Assembly: GCA_904502185.1 (NCBI GenBank)
Contig: CAJGDX010000079.1
Location: 1-10,184 of the forward strand
From: an uncultured Bacteroidaceae bacterium
GTDB lineage: Bacteria; Bacteroidota; Bacteroidia; Bacteroidales; Bacteroidaceae
Direction of reading: 5' to 3'
DNA: 10,184 nt
Shown here: positions 6,275 through 10,184 of the stretch, one piece after another
How positions within the stretch are numbered: the first letter of the stretch is position 1
Layout: every line of letters starts with the position of its first letter
Program-made: the position numbers and the translations under genes
Notes under the pieces: model-generated
Told to the model about the DNA's origin: nothing
The model's input: only the letters and a program-made list of their open reading frames with translations
Databases searched by the model: none

Positions 6275-7567
6275 ATGACATACGACGAAACTGTCAATTA
6301 TCTATACAACTGCGCTCCGCCTTTCCAACAAGTAGGCGGAGCTGCTTATAAAGAGGGACTTGCGAATAGCATTGCCCTCGACAACCATCTGGGTAATCCT
6401 CACCGAAAGTTTCGCACCATTCATGTGGCCGGAACAAATGGCAAGGGTTCATGCTCGCACACTCTTGCATCTGTTATGCAGGCTGCCGGTTATAAGGTGG
6501 GGCTTTATACGTCGCCGCATCTTATCGACTTCCGCGAAAGAATACGTGTGAATGGCAAGCCTGCCGAAAAGGAGTTTGTCGTTCGTTTCGTCGAAAAGGA
6601 AAAGGGCTTTTTCGAGCCTCTCAATCCATCGTTTTTCGAACTTACCACTGCAATGGCATTTACATATTTTGCCGAGCGGCAGGTGGATGTTGCAATCGTC
6701 GAAGTGGGGTTGGGCGGACGACTCGATTGTACAAATATCATTACTCCCGACCTCTGCATCATAACAAATATAAGCCCCGACCATGTGCAGTTCCTCGGTG
6801 ACACCCTTGCGCAGATTGCAGGGGAGAAGGCTGGTATCATTAAACCCGGTGTCCCGGTTGTCATAGGCGAAACGACTCCTGAAACAAAGGAGGTCTTTCT
6901 TGCCAAGGCTGCCGAGGAGGAGTCGCCTGTTATTTTTGCCGAGAATGAAAGGGTGGTGATGGATGCTGTTGCCGAAAAGGATGGCTATACATACGAAACT
7001 ACATATTTCGGCACGTTGCATGGCGAACTGGGTGGCGACTATCAGCAGAAAAATACAAATACCATTCTCGCGGCTCTTCTGCAACTTATTGGAATAGGCT
7101 ATAATATAAGCGAAGAGGATATAAAGAAGGGATTCGCTTCTGTTTGTTCTGCTACCGGACTTATGGGCCGCTGGCAGAAGATTGCCGATACTCCAGTGAC
7201 GGTTTGCGACGCAGGGCACAATATCGGTGGAATTTCGTATATTGTCAATCAGCTTAAAAGACAGGAATATGCTACCCTGCGAATAGTATGGGGAATGGTT
7301 GCCGACAAGGACATTGATGCAGTGCTTGCAATGATGCCCAAAGATGCACGTTACTATTTTACACAGGCAAGCATAAAACGTGCGCTGCCTGCCTGTGATA
7401 TGCAAACGAAAGCCTCTCAATTCGGATTGCAGGGTGGTGCGTATGCCTCTGTCGGCGATGCGTTGAGTGCAGCACGAGCCGAGGCTTCTGCCGATGACTT
7501 CATATTTGTGGGAGGAAGCTGTTTTATTGTGGCAGACCTCTTGAGTGCAATCGCGCAGGAACAGTGA
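6275..7567 (+). CDS. folC: Folylpolyglutamate / dihydrofolate synthase
   Basis: FolC is an ATP-dependent Mur-ligase-type enzyme that adds glutamate to dihydropteroate (making dihydrofolate) and/or extends the polyglutamate tail of folates, keeping them in the cell. The 430 residues match the family. Motifs seen: HVAGTNGKGS (50-59), the P-loop with Lys57; YTSPHLIDFRERIRVNG (78-94); the EVGLGGRLDCTN signature (143-154); ITNISPDH (163-170); GEKAGIIKPGVPVV (183-196), where Lys185 should be the carbamylated metal-bridging lysine; GRW (298-300); and DAGHN (312-316) at the start of the C-terminal domain, where many homologues have DGAHN. The gene starts 9 bases after dnaJ without a recognisable Shine-Dalgarno site and ends the operon before a strong terminator. 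Whether it makes dihydrofolate, polyglutamates or both cannot be read from the sequence. Confidence 0.95.
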   Translation: MTYDETVNYLYNCAPPFQQVGGAAYKEGLANSIALDNHLGNPHRKFRTIHVAGTNGKGSCSHTLASVMQAAGYKVGLYTSPHLIDFRERIRVNGKPAEKEFVVRFVEKEKGFFEPLNPSFFELTTAMAFTYFAERQVDVAIVEVGLGGRLDCTNIITPDLCIITNISPDHVQFLGDTLAQIAGEKAGIIKPGVPVVIGETTPETKEVFLAKAAEEESPVIFAENERVVMDAVAEKDGYTYETTYFGTLHGELGGDYQQKNTNTILAALLQLIGIGYNISEEDIKKGFASVCSATGLMGRWQKIADTPVTVCDAGHNIGGISYIVNQLKRQEYATLRIVWGMVADKDIDAVLAMMPKDARYYFTQASIKRALPACDMQTKASQFGLQGGAYASVGDALSAARAEASADDFIFVGGSCFIVADLLSAIAQEQ

Positions 7568-7616
7568 ACGTAAATTGCTTTTCGGTGGCATTACTTATAG
7601 CAGGCAATGCTCACTG
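7562..7616. repeat. Inverted repeats just after folC
   Basis: CAGTGA (7562-7567, containing the folC stop) can pair with TCACTG (7611-7616), and inside it GTGGCATT (7585-7592) can pair with AATGCTCAC (7606-7614) with one bulged base; the two pairings partly compete. There is no T tract after them, so this is not the main terminator. It may protect the folC 3' end or mean nothing. Confidence 0.25.
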
Positions 7617-7634
7617 AATTAAATAAATAAAGAG

Positions 7635-7670
7635 AAAATAGGGACGGTCAACCGGACCCTATTTTTTTGT
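7635..7670 (+). terminator. Rho-independent terminator of grpE-dnaJ-folC
   Basis: AAAATAGGG (7635-7643) pairs perfectly with CCCTATTTT (7657-7665). The loop contains an extra CGG/CCG pairing closed by TCAA. A run of seven T begins inside the right arm at 7662. The position, 67 bases after the folC stop and before the galM leader, clearly separates the chaperone-folate unit from the sugar genes. Confidence 0.9.
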
Positions 7671-7718
7671 TAAATAAAAATGCTCTGATGCGCAGCTTTG
7701 CCAACAAGTCAAATTAAG

Positions 7719-7872
7719 CGCAAAAAACATTGCTCTTTATTTTGTTAAAACATATATTTTTATTTTATTTGCAACAAAGTTGCGAATTTAGGTTGCGTGT
7801 AGTGCTGTCACAACTATGGTGGCGGTGCGTTTGCGCTCTGTTTTCGCAATTAGAGAATTAATATTAACGCAA
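7719..7872. repeat. Cluster of TTGCG/CGCAA words in the galM leader
   Basis: The word occurs six times: CGCAA at 7719-7723, 7845-7849 and 7868-7872; TTGCG at 7780-7784, 7793-7797 and 7831-7835. The pair 7831-7835 / 7845-7849 forms an inverted repeat with a 9-base loop. In random sequence of this length well under one copy is expected, so the cluster may mark binding sites for a regulator of the sugar genes or pairing elements in the leader RNA. Confidence 0.4.
7741..7771 (+). promoter_or_regulatory. Candidate promoter of galM and the sugar transporter
   Basis: TTTG (7741-7744), a spacer of 19 bases, then TTTATTTG (7764-7771), which fits TAnnTTTG except for one position (T for A). Spacing is exactly that of Bacteroidota promoters. 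The one mismatch lowers confidence; an alternative, weaker -7 (TAGGTTGC, 7789-7796) lies downstream. Confidence 0.5.
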
Positions 7873-7897
7873 TATAATCTAAACAGTTTCTAAGAAT

Positions 7898-8986
7898 ATG
7901 GGCTGCTGTAAAAGAAATTTGTCGGGCCTCAAGGCTGCCGACTTTAAAAAGAGCATAAAAGGCAAAAAAGTCGCTCTTTACACACTGAAGAACAGTCAGG
8001 GTTGCGAAGTTGCAATTACCAACTATGGTGGTGCAATCCTCAGCATTATGGTTCCCGACAAGAATGGCAACTTTGCCAATGTTATTCAGGCACACGACAG
8101 TATCGAGAATCATTTGAACAACAATCCCGAACCCTTCCTCAGCACATTGGTTGGTCGCTACGGCAATCGCATTTGCAAAGGTAAGTTTAGCATCGACGGA
8201 CAGGAGTATCAGCTTGCCATCAACAATGGCCCCAACCATCTTCACGGTGGTCCCACAGGCTACCATGCACGTGTTTGGGATGCAGAGAAGATTGACGATC
8301 AGACATTGAAACTCAACTATCTTTCTCCCGATGGCGAAGAGGGCTTCCCCGGTAACCTCGACATCACAGTCATCTACACATTTACCGATGAAAATGAGCT
8401 GAAAATCGACTACAAGGCAACTACCGACAAAAAGACAATCGTCAACCTTACAAGCCACGGCTTCTTCTCGCTCAGCGGTATTGCCAATCCCACAGCTACC
8501 ATCGACAATCTCATCTGCGAAATCAACGCGGACAACTATATCCCCATTGACGAAACATCTATCCCCATAGGCGAAATTGCATCTGTAAAAGGTACTCCCT
8601 TCGACTTTACAACTCCTATTGAGGTGGGCGCACGCATCGACGCCGATGATCAGCAGATCAAGAATGGTGCAGGATATGACCACTGCTTCGTGCTTAACAA
8701 GAAAGAGGCAGGCGAACTCAGTTTCGCAGCCAAGATAACAGAACCTGTAAGCGGCCGTACAATGGAGGTTTATACAACAGAACCCGGTGTTCAGGTTTAT
8801 ACATCAAACTGGCACAGTGGATTTGCAGGCTCACAGGGTGCTACTTTCCCCCGTCGCAGCGCTATCTGCTTCGAGGCACAGCACTATCCCGACAGCCCCA
8901 ACCGCGACAATTTCCCCAGCACATTGCTGGCTCCCGGTGAGGTCTACACACAGACAACAATCTACAAATTCGGCGTAGCAGAATAA
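7898..8986 (+). CDS. galM: Aldose 1-epimerase (mutarotase)
   Basis: GalM interconverts the alpha and beta anomers of galactose and glucose, feeding the Leloir pathway. The 362 residues match the family. By alignment from memory to the Lactococcus enzyme, the substrate-binding Arg is Arg91 (GRYGNRICKGKF), the catalytic acid/base residues are His116 (NHLHGG, 113-118), His187 (NLTSHGFFSLSG, 183-194) and Glu326 (CFEAQHYPDSPN), and Asp261 (YDHCF) binds the sugar. The enzyme should be cytoplasmic: there is no signal peptide, and the Cys-Cys at residues 3-4 has no hydrophobic stretch before it. The ATG at 7898 is the only sensible start because family similarity begins near residue 20 and the next Met is residue 51. 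A sugar transporter follows after 36 bases, probably on the same transcript. All key residues are intact. Confidence 0.95.
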   Translation: MGCCKRNLSGLKAADFKKSIKGKKVALYTLKNSQGCEVAITNYGGAILSIMVPDKNGNFANVIQAHDSIENHLNNNPEPFLSTLVGRYGNRICKGKFSIDGQEYQLAINNGPNHLHGGPTGYHARVWDAEKIDDQTLKLNYLSPDGEEGFPGNLDITVIYTFTDENELKIDYKATTDKKTIVNLTSHGFFSLSGIANPTATIDNLICEINADNYIPIDETSIPIGEIASVKGTPFDFTTPIEVGARIDADDQQIKNGAGYDHCFVLNKKEAGELSFAAKITEPVSGRTMEVYTTEPGVQVYTSNWHSGFAGSQGATFPRRSAICFEAQHYPDSPNRDNFPSTLLAPGEVYTQTTIYKFGVAE

Positions 8987-9022
8987 TTGAATTATTAATA
9001 AATATTTAAATCTTTAAACATT

Positions 9023-10184
9023 ATGGAACAAAAAAAGAAAAATGGAGCTTTCATAGCTATTGCTGCTATGGTGTTCCTGTTTGCCATGATTTCGTTTGTT
9101 ACAAACATGGCTGCGCCTTTTGGCACAATTTGGAAATTGAAGTATGAGTGGGCAGGTATGGTTGGTAACCTTATGAACTTTGCTGCTTACTTGTTCATGG
9201 GTATCCCTGCCGGTATGATGATTACCAAGATTGGTTACAAAAAGACTGCATTGGTTGCTCTTGCTCTTGGTTTCATCGGTGTTGCTGTACAGTACGGCTC
9301 AAGCACAATGAACGCTGACGCTATCGGCGCATACGTTGTTTATCTTCTCGGTGCGTTCATCTGCGGTTTCTGCGTTTGTATCCTCAACACTGTAGTTAAC
9401 CCCATGCTCAACCTTATGGGTGGTGGCGGTAACAAAGGTAACCAGCTCATCCAGATTGGTGGTTCACTCAACTCATTGGCAGCGACACTTACTCCTATGC
9501 TCGCAGGTGCAATGATTGGTGAGATTACAAAAGATACAAGCATGGGTGACGTTTCAATGCTTCTTATCATTGCTATGGCTATCTTTGCAGCTTCATTCGT
9601 AATCATTTACTTGACAAAGATTGACGAGCCCGAGACAGAAAAATCAAACGTTGTTGAAGGTATCAAAGGCGCTCTTAAGTACAAACACCTTGTATTGGGT
9701 ATCATCGCTATCTTCTTCTATGTAGGTATCGAGGTAGGTATCCCCGGACAGTTGCTCTTCTACTTGGGTAAGCCCGTTGCCGATGGTGGTGTATTGGGTA
9801 GCGTTGCTATCGCAGGTGTTATCGCAGGTTTCTACTGGTTGTTGATGCTCGTAGGTCGTCTTACAAGTGCATTCATCAGCGGCGCAGTAAGCTCTCGCGC
9901 ACAGCTCACAACTGTTTCTGCAGTGGCTATCGTTCTGTTGGTTGCAGCTATCTTCATGCCCGAGTCATCAAAAGTTACATTGGCAGGTGCTGAAGTTCCC
10001 CTCAAAGTTGCTTTGATCGTTGCTTGCGGTCTCTGTACATCTGTAATGTGGGGTGTTGTATTCAACCTTGCAACAGAGGGTCTTGGCAAGTACACAGCAT
10101 CAGCTTCAGGTCTCTTCATGACCATGGTTGTTGGTGGTGGTATCATGCCTTTCATCCAGAATATTGCCGCTGAAAAAATCGGTG
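9023..10184 (+). CDS. FHS-family MFS sugar transporter (glucose/galactose type), C-terminus cut by window edge
   Basis: The frame opens at ATG 9023 (MEQKKKNGAF) and stays open to the right edge, 387 residues plus one base; relatives have about 400-440, so only the end is missing. The sequence is very hydrophobic, with about eleven likely membrane helices visible in two halves joined by a charged loop near residues 199-222. Motifs in keeping with the fucose-galactose-glucose:H+ symporter (FHS) branch of the major facilitator superfamily are NTVVNPMLNLMGG (122-134), GGSLNSLAATLTPML (146-160), and FFYVGIEVGIPGQL (231-244). It should sit in the inner membrane and import a hexose with protons. Following galM by 36 bases, glucose and/or galactose is the best substrate guess; in several Bacteroidales the next gene is galactokinase. 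Fucose or another sugar cannot be excluded. Confidence 0.88.
   Translation, partial: MEQKKKNGAFIAIAAMVFLFAMISFVTNMAAPFGTIWKLKYEWAGMVGNLMNFAAYLFMGIPAGMMITKIGYKKTALVALALGFIGVAVQYGSSTMNADAIGAYVVYLLGAFICGFCVCILNTVVNPMLNLMGGGGNKGNQLIQIGGSLNSLAATLTPMLAGAMIGEITKDTSMGDVSMLLIIAMAIFAASFVIIYLTKIDEPETEKSNVVEGIKGALKYKHLVLGIIAIFFYVGIEVGIPGQLLFYLGKPVADGGVLGSVAIAGVIAGFYWLLMLVGRLTSAFISGAVSSRAQLTTVSAVAIVLLVAAIFMPESSKVTLAGAEVPLKVALIVACGLCTSVMWGVVFNLATEGLGKYTASASGLFMTMVVGGGIMPFIQNIAAEKIG

Larger units (their letters stand above)
7671..7897. other. Non-coding leader region upstream of galM
   Basis: No gene, tRNA or recognisable riboswitch is seen in these 227 bases. They contain an A/T-rich stretch with a candidate promoter (7741-7771), a small perfect hairpin GCAAC-AAA-GTTGC (7771-7783), and six TTGCG/CGCAA words between 7719 and 7872. 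The distance from the candidate promoter to the galM ATG implies an untranslated leader of roughly 115-120 bases, long enough for regulation. Confidence 0.65.

Noticed and set aside
6449..7591. Open frame of 380 codons on the minus strand opposite folC
   Set aside because: folC on the plus strand carries every Mur-ligase motif; the reverse frame shows no recognisable domain and has an unusual Cys/His/Ser-rich composition typical of shadow frames.
7898..7915. Possible lipoprotein start of GalM (MGCC)
   Set aside because: The cysteines at residues 3-4 are not preceded by a hydrophobic signal segment, so lipid modification is not supported.
7850..8683. Open frame of 277 codons on the minus strand covering the galM start
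   Set aside because: It is antisense to galM with all catalytic residues, has no family similarity, and would run into the galM leader.

Overview
The window reads as ordinary chromosomal DNA from a member of the Bacteroidales (Bacteroidota). Four things support this: promoters of the TTTG-N19-TAnnTTTG type used by the Bacteroidota housekeeping sigma factor; A/T-rich leaders with almost no Shine-Dalgarno sequences; a short ACT-less SerA with the TPKKMGAQT ending; and the gene orders serC-serA-DUF1015 and galM-sugar transporter. Genus cannot be decided from the sequence alone. I see no insertion sequence, phage gene, CRISPR array, tRNA or rRNA.

Layout. (1) Positions 1-2938, minus strand: a serine-biosynthesis operon transcribed leftwards, serC, then serA, then a DUF1015 protein cut by the left edge, with a textbook Bacteroidota promoter ahead of serC. 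(2) 2962-4358, minus strand: a DbpA-like DEAD-box RNA helicase (its DEAD box reads DEFD) with its own promoter. (3) 4306-4509: a divergent intergenic region holding both promoter areas and several symmetric repeats. (4) 4510-7567, plus strand: grpE, dnaJ and folC packed with gaps of 7 and 9 bases and ended by a strong rho-independent terminator at 7635-7670. (5) 7671-7897: a galM leader with a candidate promoter and an unusual cluster of TTGCG/CGCAA words. (6) 7898-10184, plus strand: galM and a partial FHS-family major facilitator sugar transporter running off the right edge.

How the genes work together. SerA oxidises 3-phosphoglycerate and SerC transaminates the product to O-phosphoserine. 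The DUF1015 protein is a conserved partner of unknown function carrying a DGHHR motif. GrpE and DnaJ are the nucleotide-exchange factor and J-protein of the DnaK chaperone cycle (dnaK is not here). FolC, which makes and polyglutamylates folate, appears to ride on the same transcript. GalM interconverts sugar anomers for the Leloir pathway and the adjacent transporter probably imports glucose or galactose; a galactokinase gene would be the expected next gene beyond the right edge.

I do not see a clearly new biological system. The points most worth a second look are the DUF1015 protein fixed in a serine operon, the repeated TTGCG words ahead of galM, the repeated TTGGC words ahead of grpE, the inverted repeats in the spacers of two minus-strand promoters, and the His-to-Lys change in SerA.
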